Shown piece after piece: positions 8,962-17,728 of a stretch of DNA of 64,000 nt (its first letter is position 1; the number at the start of each line of letters is the position of its first letter). A program made the translations under genes and the position numbers. Below the pieces are notes generated by a model. That model did not search any database, was not told the origin of the DNA, and saw only the letters and a program-made list of their open reading frames with translations. This DNA comes from Methylobacterium haplocladii (GTDB taxonomy: Bacteria > Pseudomonadota > Alphaproteobacteria > Rhizobiales > Beijerinckiaceae). Location of the stretch: the NCBI RefSeq assembly GCF_007992175.1, contig NZ_BJZT01000007.1, positions 58,954-122,953 of the forward strand, read 5' to 3'.

Positions 8962-9438
8962 ATGAAAGCCGCAAAAATCCTGTTGGTGCTCGGCGCGCTC
9001 GCCGCCCCGGCCCCGGCGACCGCCGAGAGCCTGACCCTCAACCGCGTCAAATCCCTTCTCGGAGAGATGGGTTTCAAGCCCAAGCCGACCGAGGACGAGG
9101 CACTGACGCTCGAAGGCTTGGGCAGCCGCGGGGCCAACCTCTTCTTCAGGCTGTCGAAGAACGGCACGGCGCTGACGATCTACAAGGCTTGGCCGATCTC
9201 TGCGGATAAGCAGGACGTTATCCCGGGCATCGCGATGCTGAAGGCGAACAACGGCCACCCGTTCAGCTTTGCCCTGTTCGGCGAGCCGGGAGAGCGCGCC
9301 TTCGACATCGAGAAGACCGTGGACGGCGCCCTCGTTTCGAAGGCCATGCTGCGCAAGTCGATCGACCAGATGCTCGAGATGATCGACAGCAACGAAGCGC
9401 TTTGGGACACCGATAGCTGGCCGATCAAAGCGAAGTAA
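8962..9438 (+). CDS. Small exported YbjN-domain protein, paralogue of upstream N-domain
   Basis: A 158-residue protein with a signal peptide (ILLVLGALAAPAPATA) followed by one YbjN domain. It parallels the N-terminal domain of the 947-residue neighbour: SLTLNRVKSLL versus GLTLNRIKSLL, SKAMLRKSIDQ versus SKTMLRKAIEQ, and SNEALWDTDSW versus GNEEIWNTDKW. The neighbour is therefore likely a domain duplication fused to new C-terminal regions. An in-frame GTG lies just before the chosen ATG. The two genes are 81 bp apart on the same strand and may be co-transcribed. YbjN proteins in other bacteria resemble type III secretion chaperone folds, but exported versions have no defined function. Confidence 0.8.
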   Translation: MKAAKILLVLGALAAPAPATAESLTLNRVKSLLGEMGFKPKPTEDEALTLEGLGSRGANLFFRLSKNGTALTIYKAWPISADKQDVIPGIAMLKANNGHPFSFALFGEPGERAFDIEKTVDGALVSKAMLRKSIDQMLEMIDSNEALWDTDSWPIKAK

Positions 9439-9638
9439 TCGTGCGCCGGGTTCCAAGCGCGGGGTCGAACAGCTGCGATTGGGAGGACGAGCGGAAGGAT
9501 CTTCGCAGCCGCGCGGCGGCTTGGAGAAAGCGCGGCCCTTCTCGATGTTTCGATGCATCCCTTTCCGAGGTGACGACGTTACCGGGCCACGTCCGTATCG
9601 CTACTGCGGTGCGGAATCACCGAAACGGAGTTGCTTCC

Positions 9639-10052
9639 ATGACGCTCAAGACCCTTCTCGCCGTATCCGCCTTCGCCCTCGCGCTGCCGATGGCCGCGCA
9701 GGCCCAGGGCACCGTCCGTGGTGCGGAGCGCGGCGCCCAGGAGGGCGGCGATGCGGCTGGTCCGATCGGTGCGATCGTCGGTGGGGCCGTCGGCGCCGCG
9801 ACGGGCACCGTCGGTGGCATCCTCGGCGTCGAGGATCGTCCGCGCTTCCGCTCCTACGTCCGCGAGCGGAACGTCCGCTCCTACGATTACGACGGCCGCG
9901 TCGCCGTCGGTTCGGCGCTGCCGAGCGCCGGCGTGACCTATTACGACGTCCCGAGCGAGTACAGCGTCGCCCGCGGCACCCGCTACACCGTGGTCAACGA
10001 CACCCCGGTGCTCGTCGACAGCCGTGGCCACATCGTCGAAGTGCTCAACTGA
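9639..10052 (+). CDS. DUF1236 family exported protein
   Basis: A 137-residue protein with a clear signal peptide (LLAVSAFALALPMAAQAQG), then a Gly/Ala-rich segment (GPIGAIVGGAVGAATGTVGG), then a C-terminal DUF1236-like domain. That domain contains the typical pattern LPSAGVTYYDVPSEY and TVVNDTPVLVDSRGHIVEVL. The Gly-rich stretch could embed in or lie against a membrane. The ATG at 9639 has GGAG eight bases upstream; the longer open frame before it is not used. The gene is monocistronic, with a strong terminator right after it. Such proteins are abundant in Rhizobiales envelopes; molecular role unknown. Confidence 0.85.
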   Translation: MTLKTLLAVSAFALALPMAAQAQGTVRGAERGAQEGGDAAGPIGAIVGGAVGAATGTVGGILGVEDRPRFRSYVRERNVRSYDYDGRVAVGSALPSAGVTYYDVPSEYSVARGTRYTVVNDTPVLVDSRGHIVEVLN

Positions 10053-10091
10053 GCCTTTCGATTTCGGCGGCTCGTTCGAAGCCTGCCCGAG

Positions 10092-10124
10092 ACGGCCCCG
10101 GCGCCCAGCGCCGGGGCCGTTTTG
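10092..10124 (+). terminator. Rho-independent terminator
   Basis: A perfect 12-bp GC-rich stem (10092-10103 with 10109-10120) with a 5-nt loop runs directly into TTTTGTT. It lies 40 bases after the stop codon of the DUF1236 gene. It is the clearest intrinsic terminator in the window. Confidence 0.9.
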
Positions 10125-10345
10125 TTGAATCGCTGCTGTTTTCGTCCACTGGTCGACAGTTTTCGGGTATTGCTGCGCAACGCTTGAGCGCCTCGCCCGT
10201 TAAGAGGCTCGAAGGACGCGCTGTGCAGGTTCAGCCGCAGTGTCCCGCGGTTTTGCGTCGAGAACCTGCGTCCGACCACCAGTCCGAACACGTTCGTGCC
10301 GGCTTGCCGAGGCGGGCTCATTCGGCGATCCGAGGCGCACCCGTC

Positions 10346-10618
10346 ATGACCAGCGACGACGACACCAAGCTCCCGGAGCCGGTCCGCGACCATCTCGGCC
10401 AGCAGCTCCGCACGATCTACACGGTCGGCGAGGACAAGCCGCAGTTCCTCGGTGACGAGGCCGGCGTGCCCGAGGAATTCGCCCCGCAGATCGAGCGGCT
10501 CGAAACCCGCCTCAAGACCCACGAGGAGGGCACCGAGGCGGTCGAGCAGGCGCTCGACAAGATCCTCGACGCGTTCGGCGTCGTCGGAGAAACCAAGGCG
10601 CCGGGCCGGGCGGTCTGA
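10346..10618 (+). CDS. Small acidic protein, NepR-like in its core
   Basis: A 90-residue cytosolic acidic protein. Its core (DHLGQQLRTIY..., then GVPEEFAPQIERLE) resembles the NepR anti-sigma pattern of an IGxQLRxxY helix followed by VPxxF and a leucine-rich helix. NepR holds the EcfG sigma factor until PhyR binds it. Against this, there is an extra loop (TVGEDKPQFLGDEA) between the two helices and the C-terminus is a charged, predicted helical extension. The protein may be a divergent NepR paralogue or unrelated. No phyR or ecfG gene is nearby. It is convergent with the TspO gene, 19 bp away. Confidence 0.6.
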   Translation: MTSDDDTKLPEPVRDHLGQQLRTIYTVGEDKPQFLGDEAGVPEEFAPQIERLETRLKTHEEGTEAVEQALDKILDAFGVVGETKAPGRAV

Positions 10619-10637
10619 GATCCGGCCTCGTGCGCGA

Positions 10638-11156
10638 TCAATTCAGCTGCCAGATCGCGGCATTGAGCAGCGTCGCGAAGGCGACCCAGGCGGCATAGGG
10701 CACGAGCAGCCCGGCCGCGGCACGATCGAAGCGCCAGGACAGGCGGATCGTCCAGAGAATCATCACCAGCATTGCGAGCGAGACCACGAGCCCGGCCCCG
10801 ATCGCGTGCGCGGCGAAGAAGACCGGCGTCCAGGCGGCGTTGAGCGCGAGCTGCGCCAGGAAGGCGGCGAGCGCCAGCCACCAGGCCCGGCCCGTCGGCC
10901 CCGCCACCGGCCGCGCTCCGAGCAGCCGCCAGAGCGAGACCGCGATCATCGTGTAGAGGATGGTCCAGGCGACCGGGAATGCCCAGTTCGGCGGGTTGAA
11001 GCTCGGCTTCCGGATCACCGCGTACCAGCCCTCGATATTCGACCCGGTGGAGAGCGAGCCGACCGCCGTGGCGAGGGCCACCGGAAGGATCGCGGCCGCG
11101 ATCCGGGGAAGCGTGGGCAGCACGGGGCGCGCGGGCACCGCGAGGTGGTCGGTCAT
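10638..11156 (-). CDS. tspO: TspO/MBR family membrane protein
   Basis: A 172-residue integral membrane protein with five hydrophobic helices and the TspO/MBR (CrtK) signature PSFNPPNWAFPVAWTILY in the first loop and second helix, plus the NAAWTPVFF segment later. TspO proteins bind porphyrins and related tetrapyrroles; in photosynthetic and related alphaproteobacteria they affect tetrapyrrole-dependent gene expression and oxidative stress. The length is slightly above the usual 155-160 because of an N-terminal extension of about 20 residues. The start at 11156 is the only suitable Met. Confidence 0.92.
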   Translation of the reverse strand: MTDHLAVPARPVLPTLPRIAAAILPVALATAVGSLSTGSNIEGWYAVIRKPSFNPPNWAFPVAWTILYTMIAVSLWRLLGARPVAGPTGRAWWLALAAFLAQLALNAAWTPVFFAAHAIGAGLVVSLAMLVMILWTIRLSWRFDRAAAGLLVPYAAWVAFATLLNAAIWQLN

Positions 11157-11354
11157 GGGTGTTCGTGGTCCTCAGAGCATCATGCGGGAACGTGGAATCC
11201 GGCTTCCCGACAACATCGTGCGGTAACACGGAGCTATCGGGTGCTGCCGTTTCGGCGAAAGAGCAGTGTCCGATCAAGGATCGTGGCCGTTGCACCGGCG
11301 GGCCGCATCGCCCAAGGCAGTGGCTCGTCGTGAGACAACGCCCGGAGAGACATC

Positions 11355-12566
11355 ATGCCTCCCAACTCGCAGCCGCCCGATCCGGATGCAGCGGAGCCGG
11401 GCGACGAGCCGGCTGCTCCTTACGCGAAGCGGACGCTCGCCGCACAGGCCATGGGGCAGATCGACCCGGTGACGAAGGCGGTGGTCCCACCGATCCACGT
11501 CTCCACCACGTTCCAGCGAGACCCGGACAACGCCTACACCTCCGGCTTCGCCTACGGCCGCGCCGACAACGCCACCGTGCGCGAGGCCGAGAGCGTCATG
11601 GCGATGCTGGAGGAGGCCGAGGGGGCGTTGCTGTTCGGCTCCGGCATGGCGGCGGCGGCGGCGGTGTTCTGCGCCCTCGAGCCGGGCGACCACATCATCG
11701 CACCCCGGGTGATGTACTGGGGCCTGCGGCGCTGGCTGCAGCAGGAGGGTCCACGCCTGCAACTGTCCGTCGATTTCGTCGATACGGAAACGCCGGAACG
11801 GCTCCGTGCGGCCATGCGGCCGGGTGCGACGAAGCTCGTCTGGATCGAATCGCCCGGCAACCCGCTCTGGACGGTCACAGACATCGCGGCGTCGGCCGAG
11901 ATCGCCCATGCGGGGGGCGCCCGCCTCGCCGTCGATTCGACGGCAGCCTCGCCGATCCACACCCGGCCGCTCGGGCTCGGGGCGGACATCGTCATGCACT
12001 CGGCCACCAAGGTCCTGAACGGCCATTCGGACGTCATCGCCGGCGTGCTGGCCGTGCGGCAGGCGGATGCGTTCTGGGAGCGGATCACCGCGATCCGCGC
12101 CGGCTGGGGGGCGATCCTCGGTCCGTTCGAGGCCTATCTGCTGATGCGCTCGCTCCGCACGCTGCATCTGCGCGCGAGCGCGCAGGCCACCGGCGCTGCG
12201 GTGCTGGCCGAGCGCCTCTCCGGCCATCCGCTGGTGAGCGGCGTGCTCTATCCGGGCCTGGCCGGACATCCCGGCCACGCCATCGCCGCCCGGCAGATGG
12301 AGAACGGCTTCGGCTTCATGCTCTCGATCCGGGTGACGGGTGGGGAGGAGGCCGCCATCGCCACGGCGGCCCACGTCAGGCTCTGGAAGCGCGCGACCTC
12401 GCTCGGCGGCGTCGAGAGCCTGATCGAGCACCGCGCCTCGGTGGAGGGGCCGGGTACGCCCTGCCCGCCGGACCTGCTGCGGCTCTCCACCGGCATCGAG
12501 GACCCGGGCGACCTGTTCGACGATCTCGATCAGGCCCTGCGGGCAGCGCATGATAGAGCGCGGTAA
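11355..12566 (+). CDS. PLP-dependent Cys/Met metabolism enzyme, cystathionine beta-lyase-like
   Basis: A 403-residue fold-type I enzyme of the Cys/Met-metabolism family (cystathionine beta- or gamma-lyase, methionine gamma-lyase, sulfhydrylases). Visible landmarks are PPIHVSTTF near the N-terminus, the GSGMAA cofactor-phosphate loop, WIESPGNPLW, the cofactor aspartate in LAVDST, and the Schiff-base lysine in HSATKVLNGHSD. The C-terminal LRLSTGIED is also typical. A GGAGAG ribosome site sits five bases before the ATG. Sequence alone does not separate lyase from synthase activity; cystathionine beta-lyase is the usual label for alphaproteobacterial members of this type. It stands alone between tspO and a small exported protein gene. 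Confidence 0.88.
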   Translation: MPPNSQPPDPDAAEPGDEPAAPYAKRTLAAQAMGQIDPVTKAVVPPIHVSTTFQRDPDNAYTSGFAYGRADNATVREAESVMAMLEEAEGALLFGSGMAAAAAVFCALEPGDHIIAPRVMYWGLRRWLQQEGPRLQLSVDFVDTETPERLRAAMRPGATKLVWIESPGNPLWTVTDIAASAEIAHAGGARLAVDSTAASPIHTRPLGLGADIVMHSATKVLNGHSDVIAGVLAVRQADAFWERITAIRAGWGAILGPFEAYLLMRSLRTLHLRASAQATGAAVLAERLSGHPLVSGVLYPGLAGHPGHAIAARQMENGFGFMLSIRVTGGEEAAIATAAHVRLWKRATSLGGVESLIEHRASVEGPGTPCPPDLLRLSTGIEDPGDLFDDLDQALRAAHDRAR

Positions 12567-12628
12567 CCGGCACCGTATCGTTTTCGGTTTCCGCGCGTTG
12601 TCCGGCCAAATCCACTGGAGCCGAGACG

Positions 12629-13075
12629 ATGCGACACCCGATTCCGATGCTCTGCACTGCGCTCGGTCTGACCTTGCTGGCCGGTTCCGCCCTCGCCGAA
12701 GGGCCGCCGGATCTCGACGTCGAAAAGACCTGCCGCTCGTCGGGGCGGGTCCAGGTCGGCTTGAGCGAGAAGGAGAGCCAGGACGGCTGCCTGCGCTCGG
12801 AGCGCGCGGCCCATGACGAGCTGAAGAAGCGCTGGAGCGAGTTCAGCCTCGACGCCAAGGCGCAATGCTCGAAGCAATCCGAGGCCGGCGGCTTCCCCTC
12901 CTACGTCGAGACCGTGACCTGCCTCGAACTCGCTACCGGGACCGTCCCGGCCCAGACGAACGGCGGCGACCCCGCGCCGAAAGGTGCCGCGACCGGAGGC
13001 GAAAAAGGAAGCCCGCTCACTGCGGAGCCCTCGCCCAAGGAGCGCACCAACCCGATCGACGTGCTCAACAAGTAG
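12629..13075 (+). CDS. Hypothetical exported cysteine-containing protein
   Basis: A 148-residue protein not recognised beyond being a small exported protein. A signal peptide (CTALGLTLLAGSALA) is followed by a charged helical domain with four cysteines (KTCRS, DGCLR, AQCSK, VTCLE), suggesting two disulfides in the periplasm. The tail (about residues 105-148) is Gly/Pro/Lys-rich and looks disordered. A GGAG site lies ten bases before the ATG. It follows the PLP enzyme by 62 bp on the same strand, but no functional link is evident. Confidence 0.75.
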   Translation: MRHPIPMLCTALGLTLLAGSALAEGPPDLDVEKTCRSSGRVQVGLSEKESQDGCLRSERAAHDELKKRWSEFSLDAKAQCSKQSEAGGFPSYVETVTCLELATGTVPAQTNGGDPAPKGAATGGEKGSPLTAEPSPKERTNPIDVLNK

Positions 13076-13191
13076 CTGCGAGGCGACGGGCTTTTCCCCC
13101 AGAAGGGCTACGGCCTGTACGGATCCGATCCACCATCCCGCCCGCACCTCACGGCGAGAGTGTGGGTGGGGCGGAGGGAATGCGAGCGATC

Positions 13192-15081
13192 TCAGCGCGA
13201 CGAAGGCGCGTCGACTGCCGGGATCCACACGCCCGGACCCGTCGTCCCGGCCGGGGCCGGCACGGGCAGCCGGCCGTGGTGCAGTTCGGCGAGTTCGCGG
13301 GCCGGCCGGGTGTCGTCCTCGGTGAGGAAGAGGCCACGGGCCTTCGAGCGGAGACCCAGCGTGCTGCTGCTGGTCAGCACGCTCTGGGCCGGGCTCGCGA
13401 GCAGCGCCAAGGCGACCGGCCCCATCCAGAGCGCCAGCCACGGGTCGGCGGCGTAGGCCAGCAGCGCGGTGAGTGCGAGGCCGACGACGATCCCGTCGCT
13501 CTGCAGGCGGCAGGCCTCGCGCCACGGCACGCGGCGGTCGTCGCGGGCCTGGGAATCCCAGCGGACCACGCGGCCGGCGAGCGTCGTCAGCACGGCGCCG
13601 GAGGCGAACAAGGCCATCACCGGCCAGAGCAGGATCCAGGTGACCTGCTCGATCGCGGCGCTCTTGAGCAGGGAGCCGGTTCCGCCGAAGGCACTGCGGC
13701 GCTCGGGCGAGGCGAGCACGTAGCCGAGGCTCAGGAGCTTCGGCAGCGCCATCACCGTCAGGACGAGGGCGGCGAGGATGTGGGCGGCCGCCGTGCTGCC
13801 GGTCAGCCCGTAGCCGAGGAGGCCGAGGTCTCCGGTGCGCACCGCCTGGACCGTTCCGAGCGCCAGGAAGGCGACCCAGACCGGATAGGCGAGATACATC
13901 AGGATGCCGACGGTCATGTGCCAGCGGCTCGCCCAGCCGAACCCCTTCATCGGTGCGACCCGCCCGTGCTGCAGGTTGCCCTGGCACCAGCGTCGGTCCC
14001 GACCGAGGAGGTCGATCAGGTTCGTCGGCATCTCCTCCCAGGTGCCGCCCATCTCCGGCAGGAGATGCACGTCCCAGCCGGCCCGGCGCAGCAGGGCACC
14101 CTCGACGATGTCGTGACAGAGGATCTCGCCGCCCAGCGGAGCCTTGCCCGACAGAACCGGAAGCTCCGCGTTCTGCGCGAAGGCGGCGATGCGCAGGATC
14201 GCGTTATGACCCCAGTACGAGCCGTCCGGCCCCTGCCAGGTCTCGAGGCAGCGGAGCGAGAGCGGCGCGTAGAGCCGCACGGCGAATTGTTGGATGCGGG
14301 CGAACAGCGTGTCGCGGCCGGCGGCGTAGGACACGGTCTGGATCAGCCCGGCCCGCGCATTCTCCTCCATCAGCCGTGCGAGGCGGCGCATGGTGGCGCC
14401 GGTCATCAGACTGTCGGCGTCGAGCACGATCATGAAGTCGTATGCGTCGCCGTGGCTGTGGCAGAACTCGGCGATGTTGCCGGCCTTCCGCCCGAGGTTC
14501 TTGTCGCGCCGGCGGTAGCGGATCGTCGGCATGCCGTGGCCTTCCGACTCGGCCCAGGCCTGGATGCGCGAGAACTCGTGCTCCTCGACGGCGCTGACCG
14601 CGCCCTCGCGGGTGTCGGACAGGACGAACAGGTCGATGTCGGAGCCGTCGCCGCCCTCGCGCTGGAGCGAGCGCGCCATGACGCGGACCGCGGCGAAGAC
14701 CGCGATCGGGTCCTCGGCGTGGATCGCGACGACCGCCGCCGTGCGCGACCGGCCTGTGGCACGCGGGGCGATCGTCTCCGAGCGGCGCTCCAGCGCCGAC
14801 TTCACCCGGTCGCCCATCAGCGCGGCGGCGAGCCCGTAGACGTATTGCCAGGCCGTGAACACCTGCCAGGCCATGGCCAGCACGAACAGGACGAGGACGC
14901 TCCAGGCGAGCGCGCCCACCGGCACGCCGAAGGCGGAGACAGCCGCCCAGGCGATCGCCGCGGTGGTCGCGAGCGTCGGCAAGGCGAGCGCGAGGCGGCG
15001 CAGCAGGAACGAAGGGCGCCCGGCGTCGTTGGGGGCCGGTCCCTCGACCCCGGGAGCTTCGTGCGACAAAGGTGAGGACAT
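13192..15081 (-). CDS. opgH: Glucans biosynthesis glucosyltransferase H
   Basis: A 629-residue inner-membrane GT2 enzyme that polymerises beta-1,2-linked glucose backbone for osmoregulated periplasmic glucans. Membrane segments flank a large cytosolic catalytic domain. Catalytic landmarks are the DAD motif (221-223), the acceptor-side CHDIVEGALLRRAGW (322-336) and RRW (363-365) followed by CQGNLQH. E. coli OpgH is about 850 residues; the shorter N-terminus seen here is usual in alphaproteobacteria. The ATG at 15081 is preferred; a GTG twelve codons earlier lacks support. It is divergent from opgG with only 58 bp between starts, unlike the enterobacterial opgGH operon. Confidence 0.93.
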   Translation of the reverse strand: MSSPLSHEAPGVEGPAPNDAGRPSFLLRRLALALPTLATTAAIAWAAVSAFGVPVGALAWSVLVLFVLAMAWQVFTAWQYVYGLAAALMGDRVKSALERRSETIAPRATGRSRTAAVVAIHAEDPIAVFAAVRVMARSLQREGGDGSDIDLFVLSDTREGAVSAVEEHEFSRIQAWAESEGHGMPTIRYRRRDKNLGRKAGNIAEFCHSHGDAYDFMIVLDADSLMTGATMRRLARLMEENARAGLIQTVSYAAGRDTLFARIQQFAVRLYAPLSLRCLETWQGPDGSYWGHNAILRIAAFAQNAELPVLSGKAPLGGEILCHDIVEGALLRRAGWDVHLLPEMGGTWEEMPTNLIDLLGRDRRWCQGNLQHGRVAPMKGFGWASRWHMTVGILMYLAYPVWVAFLALGTVQAVRTGDLGLLGYGLTGSTAAAHILAALVLTVMALPKLLSLGYVLASPERRSAFGGTGSLLKSAAIEQVTWILLWPVMALFASGAVLTTLAGRVVRWDSQARDDRRVPWREACRLQSDGIVVGLALTALLAYAADPWLALWMGPVALALLASPAQSVLTSSSTLGLRSKARGLFLTEDDTRPARELAELHHGRLPVPAPAGTTGPGVWIPAVDAPSSR

Positions 15082-15139
15082 GCGGGTCGCGAGGGCTCGA
15101 TGAAAGACCGGGACCACCCGCCCGGATCAGGAGGATGGA

Positions 15140-16810
15140 TTGCGTGAGCGCCCCGAGACTGCTTCGGCCCGGACAGACGGGTCCCGGGAGGCTCGCTTCT
15201 CGCGGCGAGGATTGTTGCGGACGTCGCTCGCGTCGGCCGCAGGCGTGCTTCTGCCTAGTGCGTTCGACCTGAATGGTGCCAGAACGATGGCGCAGAATGC
15301 CGCTCCCCCTCTTCCGGAGATTCCGGCGACCTACGAAAGCTTCGTCGAGCGCGCGAAGTCTCTCGCCGGCCAGACTTATCGCCCGGCGCCCGAGGACCTG
15401 CCGCAGGAGCTCGCGGCCCTGAACTACGATGCCTACCAGCGCATCGTCTTCCGGCCCGAGAAGACGGTTCGTCTCGGCAATCGCTTCTCGCTGCAGCCCT
15501 TCCACCGCGGCTTCCTGCAGCGCAAACGCGTCGACATCGCCCTGCAGGCCGCCGACGGGTCGTCGCGGCGGCTCGACTACGATGCAGCGCTGTTCGATCT
15601 CGGGCCGGCCCTCCAGGGGCGGACGTTTCCGCCGTCGCTCGGCTATGCCGGCTTCCGGCTGAACTTCGGGTTCGACCCCGCCAACCCCGCTGCCCAGGAG
15701 GAATTCCTGGTCTTCCTCGGCGCCTCGTATTTTCGCCTGCGCGGCAAGGGCCAAGTCTACGGCCTCTCGGCACGGGGCGTGGCGGTGAACACCTTCGGCC
15801 CGGGTACGGAAGAATTTCCGGATTTCACGGCGTTTCGGATCCTCGAACCGAGCGAAAACTCCGAAAACATCACCATCTTGGCGCTGCTCGACGGGCCGAG
15901 CCTGTCGGGCGCCTACCGCTTCGTGGTGACGCCGGGCGATCCCGCCCACATCGCCGTCAGCGCGTCGCTGCATCCGCGCCGCGAGATCGCGCGGCTCGGA
16001 CTGGCGCCGCTGACCAGCATGTTCCTGCACGGGGAGAACGGCGCGGGCGCGCGGGGTGCCGAGCCGTTCGACGACTTCCGCCCCCAGGTTCACGATTCCG
16101 ACGGCCTCGTGGTGGAGACGGCGGGCGACCGGCTCTGGCGGCCCCTCGTCAACGGGCGCAGGACCACCGCCATCTCGGCTTTCGAGACGAAGCCGCTGCA
16201 GGGCTTCGGCCTGCTCCAGCGCGACCGGCGCTTTGCCGATTACTTGGATGTCCAGGCCCGCCACGAGGACCGGCCGGGGCTCTGGGTGAAGCCGGAGGCC
16301 GGAAGCGCGGCCTTCGCGTCCGGCGCGGTACAGCTCTTCGAGATCCCGACCCGAGAAGAATACACCGACAACATCGTCGCCGCCTTCGTGCCTACGGCGA
16401 AGGTCGTTCCGGGCCAGCCGCTCGATCTCGCCTACGGCCTGACCACGGTCGGCGCCGAGCCGGTTTCCCTGCTGCCGGGGTCGCCCGCCCGCGTGGTCTC
16501 GACCCGCGTCGGCTCGGCCGAGCGCCTGCGCCCGACCAATCCGCCGAGCCCGCAGCGCCGCCTCTACGTCATCGACTTCGCGGGCGAAGGCCTGCCCACC
16601 GACCCGAACGCGCAGATCGACGTCGCCCTCTCGGCCAGCGCCGGCGCCTTCGTCGATCCCTTCACTGAGCGGGTCCCCCAGACCGGCGGCTGGCGCCTCT
16701 ATGCCGAATACCGCCCGCCGAACCCGCTCCCGCCCGGCGACGTCGTGTTGCGTGCGCGGCTCTCGCATGCGGGCCGGGCGATCACCGAGACCTGGGATGC
16801 GGTGGCGTAG
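15140..16810 (+). CDS. opgG: Glucans biosynthesis protein G, Tat-exported
   Basis: A 556-residue periplasmic protein of the OpgG/OpgD family, which acts on the linear beta-1,2-glucan made by OpgH. The N-terminus has a twin-arginine signal (FSRRGLLRTSLASAAGVLL, about residues 20-38), more like the Tat-exported OpgD than Sec-exported OpgG. The family core is clear: NYDAYQRIVFRPE, FHRGFLQRKRV, GARGAEPFDDFRPQVHDSDGL in part, and FGLLQRDRRFADYLD. The start is the TTG at 15140: AGGAGG lies five bases upstream (15129-15134), and the nearby ATG at 15135 is in another frame. It likely responds to osmolarity together with the divergent opgH. Confidence 0.92.
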   Translation: MRERPETASARTDGSREARFSRRGLLRTSLASAAGVLLPSAFDLNGARTMAQNAAPPLPEIPATYESFVERAKSLAGQTYRPAPEDLPQELAALNYDAYQRIVFRPEKTVRLGNRFSLQPFHRGFLQRKRVDIALQAADGSSRRLDYDAALFDLGPALQGRTFPPSLGYAGFRLNFGFDPANPAAQEEFLVFLGASYFRLRGKGQVYGLSARGVAVNTFGPGTEEFPDFTAFRILEPSENSENITILALLDGPSLSGAYRFVVTPGDPAHIAVSASLHPRREIARLGLAPLTSMFLHGENGAGARGAEPFDDFRPQVHDSDGLVVETAGDRLWRPLVNGRRTTAISAFETKPLQGFGLLQRDRRFADYLDVQARHEDRPGLWVKPEAGSAAFASGAVQLFEIPTREEYTDNIVAAFVPTAKVVPGQPLDLAYGLTTVGAEPVSLLPGSPARVVSTRVGSAERLRPTNPPSPQRRLYVIDFAGEGLPTDPNAQIDVALSASAGAFVDPFTERVPQTGGWRLYAEYRPPNPLPPGDVVLRARLSHAGRAITETWDAVA

Positions 16811-16857
16811 GCGGAGCTCCACGCCTACATCGGCGGCCGAGACAGGAGCCGTCCCCC

Positions 16858-17724
16858 GTGCCCACCACGATCCCCGTCGTCTTCGAAGCCGTCGATCCGC
16901 TGCGCCGTCAGGTCCGCGCGTGGCGGAGTGCGGGCGACACCATCGTGCTCGTGCCGACCATGGGCGCGCTGCACGAGGGCCACCGCGCCCTCGTCGCCTA
17001 CGCCAAGACCAACCTCGGCCGGCGGGTGGTGGCGAGCATCTTCGTGAACCCGACCCAGTTCGGGCCGACCGAGGACTTTTCGCGGTATCCGCGCGACGTC
17101 GCCGCCGATCTCGCGGCGCTCGGCGAAGCCGGTGCGGATGCGGCCTACGTGCCGGGCGCCGAGACGATGTACCCGGAGGGCTTTGCCAGCCGGATCGAAC
17201 TCGACAGTCCGTCCGAGGGCCTGTGCGGCGCGTTTCGCCCCGGCCACTTCTCGGGCGTCGCCACGGTGGTGACGAAGCTCATCAACCAGGCCCAGCCCGA
17301 CATCGCGCTCTTCGGCGAGAAGGACTTTCAGCAGCTCCAGGTCATCCGCCGGGTCACCCGCGACCTCGACATGCCCGTGGCGATCGCCGGCATGCCGACG
17401 CTGCGGGAGGCGGACGGCCTCGCCCTGTCCTCGCGCAACCGCTACCTCAGCGCGGCCGAACGCGCCGTGGCGCCGCGCCTGCACGCGGTGCTCGCGTCGA
17501 TTGCAAAGGACCTCGCGGCGGGTGGCGAGGCCGGTCCGCTCGTTGCGGACGGTCTCGCCACGCTGGAGGCCGCGGGCTTCGGGCCGGTGCAGTATCTGGA
17601 GGTGCGCGACGCCGAGACGCTGAGCCCGGTCGCACGGGTCGAGCGGCCAGCCCGCGTGCTGGTGGCGGCCTATCTCGGCAGGACCCGGCTCATCGACAAC
17701 GTCGCCGTCGCGCCGGGCGCCTGA
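16858..17724 (+). CDS. panC: Pantothenate synthetase
   Basis: A 288-residue cytosolic enzyme that joins pantoate and beta-alanine with ATP, the last step of vitamin B5 synthesis on the way to CoA. Motifs are complete: VPTMGALHEGHRALV with the ATP-binding HxGH, SIFVNPTQFGPTEDFSRYPR, GAFRPGHFSGVATVVTKL, LFGEKDFQQLQVIRR and LSSRNRYLS (KMSKS-like loop). Length is normal. It begins with GTG preceded by AGGAG. It follows opgG by 47 bp and may be read through from it. No panB or panE partner is adjacent; the PanE-like gene at 52.5 kb appears to belong to oxalate metabolism instead. Confidence 0.96.
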   Translation: MPTTIPVVFEAVDPLRRQVRAWRSAGDTIVLVPTMGALHEGHRALVAYAKTNLGRRVVASIFVNPTQFGPTEDFSRYPRDVAADLAALGEAGADAAYVPGAETMYPEGFASRIELDSPSEGLCGAFRPGHFSGVATVVTKLINQAQPDIALFGEKDFQQLQVIRRVTRDLDMPVAIAGMPTLREADGLALSSRNRYLSAAERAVAPRLHAVLASIAKDLAAGGEAGPLVADGLATLEAAGFGPVQYLEVRDAETLSPVARVERPARVLVAAYLGRTRLIDNVAVAPGA

Positions 17725-17728
17725 CCGT

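Noticed and set aside
10170..10180. TTGCTGCGCAA as a second PhaR-like site
   Set aside because: Only a short TTGC-N3-GCAA match without the longer inverted repeat; expected by chance in GC-rich DNA and not placed before a gene start.
11157..11354. Possible SAM-type riboswitch before the Cys/Met PLP enzyme
   Set aside because: No SAM-I, SAM-II or SAM/SAH core pattern could be traced; only ordinary GC-rich sequence with a good ribosome site.
14204..16822. An 872-codon minus-strand open frame covering opgG and part of opgH
   Set aside because: It runs antisense to the clearly real opgG and overlaps opgH out of frame; the composition is that of a GC-rich shadow.
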